Counted from the first letter of the stretch, positions 44,954-59,300 are shown. The stretch is 64,000 nucleotides of DNA from Hymenolepis diminuta (GCA_900708905.1 CAADRB010000038.1:197892-261891), one strand, 5' to 3'. Made by a program: numbers and translations. Notes: a model not told the origin generated them from the letters alone.

Positions 44954-46344
44954 GTATGTTGACCCCGATTCTGATAAATGAAAGGGAACTTGGCAACAAT
45001 TTGCTCAGTGTCAAGGTCAGAAAAGGTTCTGGCTCTATGTTCATTAGTTTAGAATGGAATTTTTTACTAAGATGTCGGTCTGCAGAATAAAATAGGAATA
45101 AGACAGAGCTTGACGAGCTGATATAACTTGAGAGAAACTAGAGAATGCAAAGCTATGTAGGTGGATAGTTGAAATTATGTGTACATAGTAGACAAGTGAC
45201 TAATTAGTAGGGAAGGAAAACCAGGGACGCAAGGTTGAAAAAATGAACTCCGATTAGTCGGCTTTTGAATCTAAACCATTAGATTAAATAAATCTTTTAT
45301 TAATAATTGATTTGTTGTTGTAGATGATTGAAGCATATGTACTACCTTTTTATGATTCCTTCATTTTAATTCTGATTGTATTTTGTGTTAGTTTTTACTT
45401 TGAGAGTGGAGAGTGCTTTAAGTCCTTACGTTTTCATACGCATCTGATCACTTTGCTGCACTAGGCCTCTCAAGTTAAGTAGTATATCCCCGAGTCCATT
45501 TTAATGTTAGTTATAGATTATTGATTTCGGTTCTTCTATTTACCATCTTCTTTTGGATACTATGCTGTACGATATTAAATATTAAGAATGCCGATAGAGA
45601 TGGTATATATGTCGACCTCGCTTTTGTTAGACCAAGGGAAGGTAAGTATAATTTTGTCTGGATATTAAATGTCGCCCTGTTCATTTTAGCTAAATGGCGG
45701 TTGCAGATAGCGGAAGGATAATATAACTGTTTGGAACAACCTCTTCCCTCTTATTTTATTACAATTTTTGTATTCGTTGTTGTTTTGTATCGCTTCTGTT
45801 GAACCCATAGCGATTGACTTTCTCTTACATTATGTTTCAGTATTGTTTTTTCTATTTGTCGCTATTTCCGAAGGAAGGCTGCATTTTTATCTGTCCAGTG
45901 TATCGTCTCATTAGACTTCATTAGCTAGACCTAATTTATCAGTTGCAACCCTGGTACTATTTGTGAATTAATTAACAAAAGCGATTATGTTAATTCACAG
46001 TTACCTTATAGTTACGTGAGTGCTGAGAATTGTTCATTTTCAGCATCCTTAATAAAAATTGATTATAATTTTGCAATGAGGGCCTTCATTGTAGTAATTT
46101 AGAGGTCTCGAATTGTATGTAGTTAGTCTTTATTGTGAACAATAACAGTATGCTTCTTACTACACAAAAAGTTTTGGAGATCTCTTTATGAAAATTGGGG
46201 AAACCAAACAGTCATTTACATGGACAGATAGGATCACGCATAAGTACACCACAAACATTATTATTATAGTGCACATCAAGAAAAAAATTATAAAATTTTT
46301 CATCGTGGAAAACAACCGAAATTGGCTAACTCTAATTCTAATAA

Positions 46345-46625
46345 GTGATGAAGGGGCATAGGATCGAAAAGGGGTTGAGAATAAAGCCAAGGTTTTGCAG
46401 AGTCTTACTTTATTGCATTTTTGAAATCGGATTGTACACTTTTTGCATTAGATAGTTTAAGTTCCAAAAATTAAATTTCACCTATCGTCACCTAGGTTAC
46501 TGCCGCGCTTATCAACCGGTTGTTTAATGACGATAGTCGAACTTGACACTTGACTTTTCAAAGGTTAGGGGAGCAGAATGATCTTTAACTGTATTAGGCA
46601 GCTGATGCGGCCTTAACATAACAGA
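46345..46625 (+). repeat. Dispersed repeat family A, copy 2
   Basis: Blocks GAGAATAAAGCC, AGAGTCTTACTTTATT, GATTGTACAC and GGGAGCAGAATGATCTT match the copy at 56045. Confidence 0.7.
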
Positions 46626-49600
46626 GCAAAGATGACTGTAATTTATACAAGGCTGCTCATATTTATTTAACCCTGAATGCACTGGTTACATCGTATCAGC
46701 AAAAAAGTCAGATATTTGATTTGATCTGTGACTATAAAATCAAGGTTCAATGAGTCTTCCTTTTAGCAAACCATTTTTATAAATCATTTCCGAAAAATTA
46801 CTGTAGCATGAATGTGAGAAGCTTTTCTGTAAGTTTGAGAAAAAGCGAAGAGGAGTTTGATTATAATTCCCAGATAGTGGACTTTGAAATTATACCCCAT
46901 ATCAATTGGGTAAATGTTTCAACTCGTAAAATAACCATTTTGGCCAAGATATTTCTCAACAGTTAGCATTTAACCATGTTCATGAATTTCAGATAAGTTC
47001 TCAGAAATTACCATGAACTTAGACAGTTATAAAACATCCTGGTTAATACGTAATAATATTTACTTCTACGGAATGGTCGTCAAGTAGTACCCTATTTAAA
47101 AAGTTTAATGATTAATCATTTTTTAGTAAATGGGGATGAGAAGGATACACAGTAACGCAAGCTTTTTCGATATTCAGGTTATGCAGAAGCATTGACCTAT
47201 AGTTTCTTAAGTCGCTCAAGACTCCACTATTGAACTTGTGGTCTTGAGCTTTGGACGACAGCTCTTGACGGTCTTTTCATTGATTTGGGCACGTACTTCT
47301 CTAATGTTGAATTACAATATTTGCACTCTTACAACTGGTTCTCCTTGAATATGTGATCGTCTAGAGGACTTTAAAAAGACTTACTTTTCAATCATCCTGT
47401 GTGTTAAATATATCATCTTTTTATTTCTGTAGGCCAACTTATAGTATGAATACTTGTCATACTGATAACTAAACTTGTCCCAATATAACTAGAAAAAGTT
47501 CGAAAATAAATTTGCTTATTTAAATTCCAGAAAATTCTTATCTGCGAATCTGTGTTTGGAATGGACTTTGAATTCATAACCTCTACTGAAAAGGCCCTTT
47601 TCTTCAAAACAAGAATCGCTTTGTAAATTGGTTTGATGCTATATTATTTGTTTTAATTTTTTGATTCCGATGAATAAAACTGACATATCTCAGTGGGAAC
47701 TGTCCATATTGCCTATTGTCACTATTTCTTACGGATTACTTTTAACTCATCTTCTTCCCTTTATTAAGCGAGTCCTGATTCAATATAGGGAATTGATTGG
47801 GTGTCTAGTTAATTAGTAATATAATACCGAGGATACTAGTATGGAAGAGGGGCAATAGAAAGAAATCTAGTACCGGAGGAACGAATTCCGTTCGCCCAAT
47901 TTTATAAATTCTTCTCGAGATTTTTTTTTGTTAATAACATGTTTTGGTAAAGTGCAGAGTGTTTAGTAGTCAATACTACAGCTATTCCCTTCTTACATCT
48001 ATCCTAATTACCGAACGAGTACATCTACATATATGAATGCCAAGTGCGCTGTGACACAAATTGTTACCATTACGTTCTCCCTTTGCACACAATGCGTACG
48101 ATTCACGAAAATGGAAAGCATTGGATTGTGTCTTGAAAGTAGATCAGGATGGGTGGATGGGGGTGGGGTAGGGTGATGAAAGTATTCAAGATGGAGAGTC
48201 ATCTCTTCTACCGTTTTCGTGACTCAAACCCACTTAATGGAGCGGCCTTTCACTCGACAAGTACAGTAATGAGATTTGGGGACGGGGGAAGGGGATGAGG
48301 ATTTGGGGGGAGGAGTTGCCGCTCCTCGCACCCAAGTGGTCTAATAAATTGCCAAAACAGTAGTCTTGGTACGCGACAGAAATAATTAATCAAAGGCTGC
48401 TGGCATTCCTTTGGCCAGGCTTGGCATCATTAAACCTTGTTATTACCGATCGGGGCAATCGGAATAGGTTTATACGGAAGTATAGAATCTAATTTAAGAC
48501 TAATTTTAAATCTATGCTGGAAGATCTAGTTTCATCTAATGTTTAAAAAGGGTCAGAGTTGTTAATTTTCTTTTAAATAAAAAAAAGGACAACAAAAAGT
48601 AAAGAGCATCATGAACAAATAGTGGTTAAGTGATCAAATAAAACCATGTGTTATTTAATATTTAATTGGCGATAGTTAGGACCCGAAAAACGCGCAATTT
48701 AGTCTTGTGTTACTAAATGCATCGATGCTCTTAATACTAAGCTATATATTGCCGTCGAGGCGTCCGCTTCACGTTGATTCGTTCTCTATATCAAGATTTA
48801 ATGTCTCTGAATGTCTGTCTTTTTATTTTGCCTTGATTGCTAGCATAAATTACGGTAATGTGAACCAACTTGTTTTCGAATAAATTTCCTTCCAGCTTTT
48901 TCAAAAGAAGCTAAAATATTGAGAGACATTATTAAGCAAATATTGAATATAATATTAACAATTTTGCATTTTAAGTATCTGTTATTTTATCCTTAATATT
49001 CCTGTTATTTAAATGTAGTGAATGTATCAGTTTAAGTGGGTATTTGATTCCAGTGCGACAATTAATCGCTACATTGCCATCAACGTCTCCTCTTACTCAT
49101 ATCTGAAAATACCACAAGGCAGCAATTTGTAACAAATATATCTTGGAACTAAAACTTTTCATTGATCGTTCTAACTATCTAAATCCCATTATCAAACTTT
49201 ATCAATGAAATTTATTTGTATCAAGCAGATGCACTGAGGAAAAATCATTTTCATACCATTTGTTCGTTCGTTCTTTCACGGAATACAAAGTGAATATTTA
49301 AATAGCGAATTTACTATGCTTGTTAGAAAAAATTTATTTTCGGAATAAACGGGTGCGTATAATTAGTACTATTTTTATCTTTCATATTGCCTTAGAGTTT
49401 TTTCTTTAGCGAAGGGTATCAATGAAAATAACATTCAGTTTTCACTTACCACTCTTTGAATTTCAACTTTATCAAATTTTTTTTCTGAAAGCACAAAAAA
49501 TTTCTCTATTTATTTTAAATTTGCAAGTCTAATTTGCAATTCAGATTTTTACATTATTTGCATTAACAAATCTGGTTGAGCTCATTGGTAAGAGAGGAAC

Positions 49601-51469
49601 CATTTTGTCTTCATTTCAATTTTAAAATTCAAATTGCATGTTTCTTCCGATTTATTTTATCTGATCAAAATATTTCGAAGGTTCTATTTGGACACAGTCG
49701 CATAACTTTCCATATTGTAACATATAATGTTGGGAGGGAAAATTAGAATTAGAAGATCATATATTGAGGACTCATTGTTTTTTGGAAATCTGAGATCATT
49801 TCGTTTGGTTGTAATCCAACTTTGAAGGAGAATGGGTGAAAAGTTCAAAGATTTGCATTTATTTGTATTTTTTGTAATTCTGCATTTCGTAAAGCCGTTG
49901 AAACTCGCCCAATAGCGGAAGAAAGCGTACACCGAAGTTTGACATTTGGGTCGTGGTACCACTCCCGTCTTTAGAATTATAGACCTCTTGATTGGTATGA
50001 GCCAAGATTTATAGTGTATACAAACTTGAGACTTTAAGACCATAAAATATAAAATTTTCAGTTTTCTCAAGTTTGAGCCCGTGATTAAGTTGTGCTTAAT
50101 ATTGTGAAATAATTGGTTTATTTATTTCACACACGTGTGAACTAAGGTAAATCCGGGTTTGTGTGCATGATATTTTCACACTTCTTAAACACGAACACTC
50201 ACTAGCCTATGCTTAAGACTATCCAAAATTCATTTTTCATCAATCTTGTTTACATATTGTGCAAGCCATAGCTATCTTAGGCCGACCAATAAATTTTCAC
50301 TGCCCAATATGTTTTTTTTAAATACCATGTTCCTGTTGGTTGAGTGTGTTAATAAACAGATGTATGTGTTCGATTAAGAACTAATAGATTCAAAGTCATA
50401 TTAGGAGATTTTGCGATGATGCTTTACACTTCATTGAAAAGTAACGTTAATGAACCAAAGGGTTATTGAGGTTTGAAACGTAAATCCCTCAAAATGACGG
50501 TCTTCGTTAGCTATGGCTCACTAACTCAGCAGTTTATGGCGGTAGGAAGTTTTTTCTGTACTCACGTTGAAGATTTTCCTTATTTTTCCATTTTGGCACT
50601 GTTCTACCATCTTTAAACGCTTTTTTTTTCATTTGCCGAGTATATGGTTTTACGGTGGAGAGAGAAATGATCTTAAATGTACTCTAACTGAAGCTTTGGT
50701 TTCTTGATTATTATCGATTGCAAAGCAAAAGTTATAATCATGGGAAAGCATCTGAATGCAAGTCTTGGCATAATAAAGAATGAAATGGGAGAGGTGGTCG
50801 ATTGGAATTAAGTAAATAAAAAATATTTGCTTTGATCGGTTTAATTTTGCCTCACTGCTATTCCTAATCGATTGACCGAATTTCGTTCTGCTTTTTTGTT
50901 GAGTTTTCTACTTCGTGCAATTTAGCGGCTATTAAAACGAAATTCCATAGACTGTTTGCAATCTCTAATTGCCTATTTTCGTTTTATTTTAATTATTATG
51001 TAGCGATGATTTAATGACGCTCACTAATTATGTCGATAAATTGCAAGCGGTTTTCATTATTTGATCGATTATTTTTACGATCAGGAGGGCAGTAATTCAC
51101 AATAATGTTACCTAATGTATTGTTTTATTATCTCCTGACATAAACAAAGATGAAATAATTGTCAAATAATTGTTTAATAGGAAACATTATTTAGAATATG
51201 TATTTACACCTTTTAAAATGAACATATGTGTCATTATTTTTAGAGTTAATCTGGTCTATAAATTATGTTTTATCATTTATATGTATTTCAAGCATTCTGA
51301 TTATTTAAATCTATATCAAATTAGGTAATTGTTTCCAATAATGCTTTAAATGAATACTTTGGCACCAGCAACCCTGAGACGATTTCTTTCAGTTTTGATC
51401 ATGATCACATTAGTGGGTTTCTTCTAAGTCACTTCACTTTGGGATATTTACCTTCTATCATATTTGCCG

Positions 51470-51680
51470 GCGTAGTGATCGCGCCTGCAATGTCACGGGT
51501 TTGATACTTTTAGACACACCTCTATTTTTACGGTATTACCGAACAATTTTCAGAGGAGGGATCGGAGAATGCGAGTTTCCCATTCTAGGGGATCCATGAT
51601 GCTATTATTCCCAAGATGCTTATCGGAAAGCATTTCTCTTCAACGGCCTTGAATCAACTATTCCTTAAGTGTTACATGAA
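51470..51680 (+). repeat. tRNA-derived SINE copy (plus orientation)
   Basis: Head CGTAGTGATCGCGCCTG and GTCACGGGTTTGATAC (B-box at 51493-51507), then the body GCGAGTTTCCCATTCTAGG and GATCCATGATGC, aligning with 42645-42875. Confidence 0.7.
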
Positions 51681-52424
51681 TGTGTACAGTCATTTTTCAT
51701 CTCATAAATTCATCCTTGTGCGGTAAGTTTTCGGCCTAAATCAGCTTATATCTTTAGTGGTCATTAAGCCAAGAATATTAATTGCAACGTTTGCGTAAAG
51801 CTCTTCTCCGTACTTGCATGCCACCCTTCTTATTACTTTTTTTATGGGAAGTTGCCCACATAGAGAAATTGATCACTACCATCTATTCGTATCAGCTTAG
51901 TGACTCTTCCTTCTACACTTTTTTTCTCAATTACTCGTCTTTCCTCTATCACGTCTTCTTTTGTGCACCTTAGTCGCCTCTAGGCAAAAAAGGTTCTTGA
52001 ACACATCTGTGTCACACGGTAGTTCTACGAGTTTCCGACTACTTGTCACCATATGTTACGCGGCCGTGTAGTTAGCTACGCATTTTTTAAATAATAAATA
52101 AAACCTGGGTTCATATTTTCTTCTGGATGTTAAGAATAAAAGTTACAAATACTTTTATGCTTTGTGTTTATCGGCTTTATAGTTGTTAAAGGATTTTGCT
52201 TTATTTCTATTGGTTCAAAAATTTAATAATCGATTGGTTCCTCCAATCGAGCTTTAATAGAGAATTTATCTGAAGGCTTCTATGAAACATATACTTAGTT
52301 CTCTTGAAACTGAAGGTTTTTAAAGCTATCAGGTTCCGGTAAGAAATATAGAGAAAATGCATTAAAATGTATTATTTATTATAATTATTCACAGTAATGA
52401 ATTTTTTTTTAATTTTTGGAAGCA

Positions 52425-52745
52425 ACTGACATCAAATGACAGTAAGTTCAACAAATGATAAAGAGGAGATTGAAAGGATGTTAAGGTAATACAGAGTTTT
52501 ATTTCGTTCGATTTTTGGACTTGAATTGTACAATGTTTCCTAAATGGGTAGATCTAGTTGCACAATTTAAATTGCATAATTCATCCTCTGGATTGCTTCA
52601 AATACTTCCCTACAATGTTCAGTGCTTATTAACAGGTATCATTTAATAAAGAAGGGTCGGTCTTGCCGCTTCAGCTTATTTTTCTTCCAATCGTTGATCG
52701 TATAAGATATTCCGCAGTTAACAGTTTACAACTCCGCAAGCTGCA
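52425..52745 (+). repeat. Dispersed repeat family A, copy 3
   Basis: Blocks AAGTTCAACAAATGATAAAG, AGAGTTTTATTTCGTTCG, GTTCAGTGCTTATTAACAGG, GGTCTTGCC and AGATATTCCGCAGTT match copy 1 at 17470. Confidence 0.8.
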
Positions 52746-53439
52746 TTCACTGAGAGTGAACCTAGCTTTATTTATTGCCACGTTTGCAACCAATAAAGTC
52801 ATTTTTATCCTCTTAATCTAAGGAACTGAATCTGAACGGATTTCGTTCAGCGAAATGTATGGGAACATTCAAAGAAAGGAAAATAAAGTTTCGCTCGTCG
52901 TGTGCCTCTTAATGCTTTGAATTCAATAAGTTGTTGGTTAAATCTTAACCTATCAGAATTTCATTCTCAATTCTGTCATAATAAGGCCTATACTAATTCA
53001 TACTTTAGATGTTTTTTGAAGAGAAGTATTTGCGTTTCTGATATATAAGCTGGATAAATGGCCGAAAGTAGCTGGAAAGTGTTTTCCAATTCAGTCTGAG
53101 TAATGAACTAGAGGAAATGCATAATTTCTGTCCTCCTTTCCTCCAAAGAAATTAAAGCTGTGTATTTAATGCCTGACTAGTTTAATATATACTCAATCAT
53201 TGTAAATTAAAGTATTTTATAATGCAATTCAGGTGTAATTTGTTCAAATGTCCTATATCTCAATCGGGAATAAAAAAGCAAGAATTGAGCAGAACTTTGG
53301 CTACTGAAACTCGGTTATTCGAAGCTGGAACTCAGTACTCGTTCATATAAACATATAATAAAGTGAAATGAATAAAAAATGTTATTATCGTCATTGAAAT
53401 GTATTTAATAATTTTAGCATCATATTTTTTCTGACATTA

Positions 53440-53610
53440 GGAAAGTGTCTGCTCCGAATTACTGTAGGAGAGATGCGGTGATCCTCCTTTGGACCAGTAT
53501 TAATCAATGTGGGTGGTCTTCTTTAGTCATTTGATACATCCTGATGGGATTGCAATCCGTGCTATGTCTAATGAGGGAAACGCGTGTGCGACCACCGTAC
53601 TTTCATTTGA
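53440..53610 (-). repeat. tRNA-derived SINE fragment
   Basis: On the - strand GCACGGATTGCAATCCC (53545-53563) occupies the B-box position; the body TTAATCAATGTGGGTGG matches other members loosely. Confidence 0.55.
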
Positions 53611-53769
53611 CCTCATTTTACTCCCATTTAAATTAAGTATATAGGATGATTCATTTTTAATCATTTCTCCTGGTTTATCTAATCTCTAATACTTGTTGAC
53701 TTAGATTTCGGATCTCTTGTTGTTACTTTTTTATTATTAATATCCACAGGAAAAGTGCATGAAATTATC

Positions 53770-53945
53770 TAAATAAGTTGAATAGTAAAAAGTTCAAAAG
53801 GAGTGAAGGAGTGTGAGATAGGAAAAGCGTTGATTAGAGGTAGAGAATAAATTCAGGACATCAAAAAAGTCTTATTTTCCTGGAGCTTTCGGTCTTATCA
53901 AGTTAACCACTTTTGACTTTGTGGAATTAGTCCACTGCGTCACAT
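53770..53945 (+). repeat. Dispersed repeat family A, fragment
   Basis: GAGAATAAATTCAGGACATC followed by AAAGTCTTATTTTCCT aligns with the central part of the copy at 56045. Diverged and partial. Confidence 0.5.
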
Positions 53946-56044
53946 CTTAATGTTCTGAAGTACAAATTCCAAGACTCATTCTTGTCCGCTAAATCAGTTT
54001 ATTGACCAGATTGATCTAACTGAAACTAGGTGCTTGGTAAAATCGTAATAGTTATACCAACAATGTATCATGAAAGTTTCATCAAGGATTATTATTTGCA
54101 AATAAATTTGTGATTAATGCTTGTACATTTACCCGGAGATTCAGTTTCCACTAATCTATTTAAATAGCAATGAACGCGAAACGGAGGAAAGTAGGTCAGA
54201 AAAAGCGCTTCCGTTGCGATTATTTTCTCATACTGGTGCTTCTACTTTGTTCCCTCCAGTGATATTGGTAAAACTTCCCTTTGTCCCAGTTGCATATGAT
54301 CGACTTCAATAGTAGTAATAGTAGAATGCGTTAAAAGTATTGAATGTTATGAAATCTAAGCATTAGACAATTCTCAAAATTGAAAATATAATCACATTGT
54401 TACGTAATAAGTTAATTAAAATGTAAAGATGAAATTGAACCTTTCTATGTTTAAATAGTTGCGAAAGTCCAGAAAATTTTTTAGTATATTCTGTTTTCGT
54501 TGATACCTCTTTATATGTATAAAGTCTTTTTTCTCTTTGATTAGAGTTGCCAAGTCAATTTTCAAATGCTAAATTACGAAACATTTCTGCTCATATCTTT
54601 CTGGACACCTTTTTCAACTTCCAGTGATAAAATTTTGATTGTTAAAAATGTAACATCTCATTCGTCGGTAGGTTTGAAATATATTTTTTTCACGTTGTTT
54701 GACAAAACAATTGCCTTTCCTCTTAGAGATTATCCACTCATTATTTTCTGTTGCCGGTTGCAAAGTCTTAGATGTATATCTGTTGAACTTACTTACTTAA
54801 ATTTGACCACCTGAAGTTCGTATCGATTTGGACATTACATTATCGAAAGAAATGAGTTTGAATTTGAAATATTTCGGTCCCAAGAAGTGATATCTGTCAA
54901 CGTCATATGATTACTCATTGGGCTATCCGGTAACCCATAAATGCGACAAACTAGACAGCCCTTCAAAGCATACCTTATTTAGTTTTCACGCTTAATTCCA
55001 ACTTTACGCAATCAGTTTAGACGAGTAATCCAGCTCTTCCTGCAAATTTTTCACTTTTCTCTCTCCTCTTTTATTGTCCTATAAACCGCTGGCCCATTTC
55101 AATTCTCGTGCTTCTGATTTGGGGAAAATTTATGCCTCCAATTTGTCTAGAGGATCATTAGATTTTAAGGGAGATATCTCAGACGGATTATTAAAGGAAG
55201 CTTTACATGTGTTAGCGCTACCTTATATCTCCTGAACTTGACCTGGACTGGACTATTTGATTACTGCTCTTACTGGAAATTAAACACATCACCATTATAT
55301 TACCAACTGACCATGCAGTCGGTTCTATATTAGACAGAGTTGTGTAAGTAGTTGTACTTAGCGGTGAGACTGTCGATTGAGTTAATGATCTTCTGCCTTT
55401 TTTCTATTGGGTTCGAGTAACTGGACCCATAGAACTATTCATAAATTCTTGAAAGAGTAGCTATTTCGAAGTTGTATGCACTTTGTCAGACTCCTTGTCT
55501 ACTGATTTCTTCCAGATTTTTCTTCTTAATCTGGAAATTTTGAATCAAACTAGCTCCAACTTCCATTTTTCTGTTAATTCTTTTCTCCTTTCTAGCAAAA
55601 TTTTTCCTCTAAAATTCACCCTTGCTGATAAAAAAGTGTAGGAAAATTTTTATTTCTCATGAAAATAAACAACTGTCCACTAGGGCTGTAAAATTAACCA
55701 TTAAATACACCTTGGTTACTTTGTTTTTATATTTCCTCCGAGTTTTCGCGTGCTTCTCAAAATTCGATTTTTACGACTGTGTGTGTGTCTGGGACACAGT
55801 TACGCGATGTACTGAAAATGGCTTTATGTCTGTTTTTGACCTCGCGATTTTTCTCCCATTAACTTATAAACACATCCTTACTCATGAAGAAGTGTGGAAT
55901 TATTGTTATTCTGCTTTCGTTCTAGATTCGGAGTTCTTACAGCACACAATAATGAGGAAGGAAGCTGAAATGGACAGTACATAAGAAATAATGTTGACCA
56001 CTTGTTTGTAAAGTTAGTCGTAAAATTACTATTTTTCATTGTGG

Positions 56045-56395
56045 GAAAGTCACTGAAGTCGGTTAACAGTAGGTCCAATAAATGACAAAGTGGAGGGGCT
56101 CGAAAAGTTCTTGAGAATAAAGTCGAGGTATCCAAGAGTCTTACTTCATTTGACATTTGAATTCAGGTTGTACGGTAATTACTTAATGAATGGTTCACAT
56201 TCCACTATTCAAGCTCCATGATTATTGCACAAATTATTGTTCATGATATCCTGTTCTTGTTGACCGTTTTTTTTAATTATGATGGCCGGTCCCGACCCTT
56301 CAATTCATTTTTTATCTTCAAAAGATTGAGAAGGCAGAACGATCTTACTTAGTACCAAGTATCTTATATGATCTCAGCATGGCGGAGCTCAAAGT
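56045..56395 (+). repeat. Dispersed repeat family A, copy 4
   Basis: The most complete member: GTTAACAGTAGGTCCAATAA, GAGAATAAAGTCGAGGTATC, AAGAGTCTTACTTCATTTG, GTTGTACGG, CTTGTTGACCG, GGCAGAACGATCTTACTTAG and CTTATATGATC. Confidence 0.8.
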
Positions 56396-59300
56396 TAGTA
56401 GTTAGTTAATTAAACTGGAAGAAAAAGCGGAATCATAACCTCAGAATTTTTTGTAAGAGAGGAAAAGAATTTAGTCTTTGGGGTGTATTCTTCTTTATCT
56501 CAAAGGTAAATTAGTCTTTAGTTCTTCTTTAGTTAATCCTCATAAGGGTAGGAGAAGTAAACCATACAGAGTACGGATTTAAATGGAGTTCTTTGTCCTT
56601 TTCACCTTCAGAATACTTGTGAGGTTCATTTCATTTGATTAATTTTTAAATGATTGGGAAACAACAGAACTAGTTTCCGGGACCAAAGGTTTGAAATGAC
56701 TTTTACTTTCACTCTCACATATTTCAAAAGCGGGAATTCTTTTTTTGATATTAGAATGGCTTACATTAATTGCTATTATTATTATTATTCTTAATATGTC
56801 AGTCTATGATTTATTCACTCCTTTAAAAGATTTAAAAATCCAGTAATGCAGTTTCTTAAGTCTTGGGAATTCGTTAAAATTATAGTTCGCCTAAGTAGAA
56901 GCATTTCTTTTCTGCAAAAATAAAAAGCTTTATGTTTTTCTATTTTATTAGCTGTCAAATATTACATTTATGTTTGAAGTTGTCTTTTGTCTCAGAATGT
57001 CCCTTATAGTAACTTACGTTCTAAAATTTTTTGTTAATAAGTGATATCGAATCACTTCCAACTGTCATTTTAGTGCTTCTTAAATTTCTTTAAACGTTTA
57101 AGCGGAACTTTCAAGTTGTGTCTAATCATCATTGATAACTATTTACTTAAATCCACTCAAAGCTGTTTTGTTTAAATCTGACGCAAATCTTGACCTTTTG
57201 TATCATAGTCGCCCTTGGTAAAATGGTATGTTTTGTCATGAACATTACTCTCTTGAGAAAAGTTTAAGGAGTTTCATATTTTCAAAAATGTTGCTTATCT
57301 AATGATTCGATATATTTATTAATTTGACCCTTTTCTCGAGTTCTATCATTGTAATATTGAGTTAGGGTAATAAAAGCAAGGAATTAGAATACATTTGACA
57401 AATGCTATTAAAAATGGAGCATATCTTTTAACAAAAAGAACGTATTTTAGTTTATTTATAACAAAATGGACGAAATGAAATCGATAATGGATCACCAAAA
57501 TCATACACATATATGAATAATGAAAATCGATAAAAAATTGCACAATTGAACGGTATTTATGGGACTGAATAACGACCAATTCAATTTTGTATCTTGAATA
57601 CGAGTACAAAAGACGGATCTAAAGTGGTAATATTATATTTATCTTGGTAGAAGGTTGAAATTTGAATATTTTTCTTCGGTTTTTAATAACTTTTGCTATT
57701 TCTTTGCTTTAAGACCATCATCTATTGAGGATATTACGATCGGCTCGAGACTATTTTTGAAAGCTATTGGGTTGATAATTGATGTTTTTAAAGAAAAATG
57801 CTCTTATTCAGTTGTGCTTTTTGTAGTCGTATGTTTCACATTCTAATTCTATTTCGTTTGAAAAGATGGGAGTGCTTGTCTGGAATTGCAGAAATATTTA
57901 AGAACGAGTGATGTTGGCTTTTCTATCCCTTATCAATAGTGTGGTTAGTCGGCACAAACGGTTGCTGATTCAATTTTAAAATTGATGCTTGCTATTCGAA
58001 TGTGAGAAAAAAGGAAGATGTTTAAATATTCATAATAAGTATTCTGGTTTATTCTGCGACTATCTCTTTGCCACTTAATGGAATTATTTTTCAAGGTCTT
58101 TAGATAATCTTTTTATCCTATATTTGTATTTCTGGATGTGTATAAGATATTTGCTTAGTCATAGCATATCTGAAAATCTACAGACGTTGCTCTGTCGTAA
58201 GCTGTATGCCAGATCCTTTTTTGTTTATTATATTCAGAATTCTCTTGTCTTAAAATTATCTCCTTCGATTTTCTGATTTTCTACTAATTTTTTTATCTAA
58301 GTCGGACCTTTCCTATTTAATCATGTAGTAAAACTTGGTATCTTACTTAAAAGCGACTAATTGTAATGGCGCCACATGACGTTTGATTAGGATTTTACTG
58401 CTAATTTCTTAATGCATTGGACTCCGGATATCAGAAAAATTAATTCATGCGTCCGTTTTAAGATCGCTATAAAATTGATTAGGGAGGGAATAGGATTACA
58501 TTAAACTGCACTTAGTAAATTACTGAATCTCTATAAGTATTATAATGCCGATGAAGTTCATTACACGTCTGTAATTAACATCAGAAATGAGTAAATATGT
58601 TTAGTCGGTAATATAGATTAATTCCTATCAATTTTCAACGGCTCATTCACTCAAATTTACGCTTGTGTGAAACCGATACTTAAAAATCGATAGATTACAA
58701 CGTACACCAGCAGCCGGGGTCTCGATAAAACTCACCATGTCATCAAATTGATTTATTGATTTTGCACATTTCTAAGACTAGCGTTTTAGTAAATAGGTCA
58801 TTGATGTTCTTACGCTTCTTACAATGGTCTAATTTTATTCGCTTTCTGATTAACTAAAAGCCCACTTTATGTCTGTGACACGACTACCCTCTTTACCTGC
58901 GTCTAAGTGTCCTTAAATGGGGGTTAAAGCTCGTTACCACATCGCAAACCCATTCGTACCACAGGGAGTTTGTTTATTGACTGCGATAACGAAGACGTAG
59001 AAAGTATTGCAACGAAAATTGGTCAATAGTTCTGCCACTTTATATTCTCGTTCCTATTTCCTGGATTGTTTTTTTGTGTGCGCTTGGTTGACAATAAACA
59101 CCCTTCTTATCTCTTGATTTATTTTTATGTTCGATAAATGTCTTTTTTCTTTACTCTTGGTTATAGATTTCTATAGCGCTTTTGTTTATAATTTTCATGA
59201 ATTATTTAATGAAGTTGTTCAATTTTATATTACACGTTTATAAGCTCTTTTGTTTAAATAGTCAAATTATGTCTATATTTTGTTGGTAATGTTTATTTTT

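Noticed and set aside
45585..45641. Possible Homer exon before a good donor GTAAGT near 45642
   Set aside because: The translation (NADRDGIYVDLAFVRPREG) has no heptad pattern and the acceptor is poor; not supportable as coiled coil.
54165..54191. Short AG..GTAGGT segment reading NERETEE
   Set aside because: It is 23 nt, not a multiple of three, and in the phase required by Homer exon 5 it opens with a stop (CAA TGA).
55622..55984. 120-residue plus-strand open frame
   Set aside because: Hydrophobic, AT-driven composition, no recognisable domain, no splice or promoter context; likely chance.
58740..58790. Inverted copy of repeat family E
   Set aside because: Only a short TGCAAAATCAATAAATCAA match; the flanks do not align.
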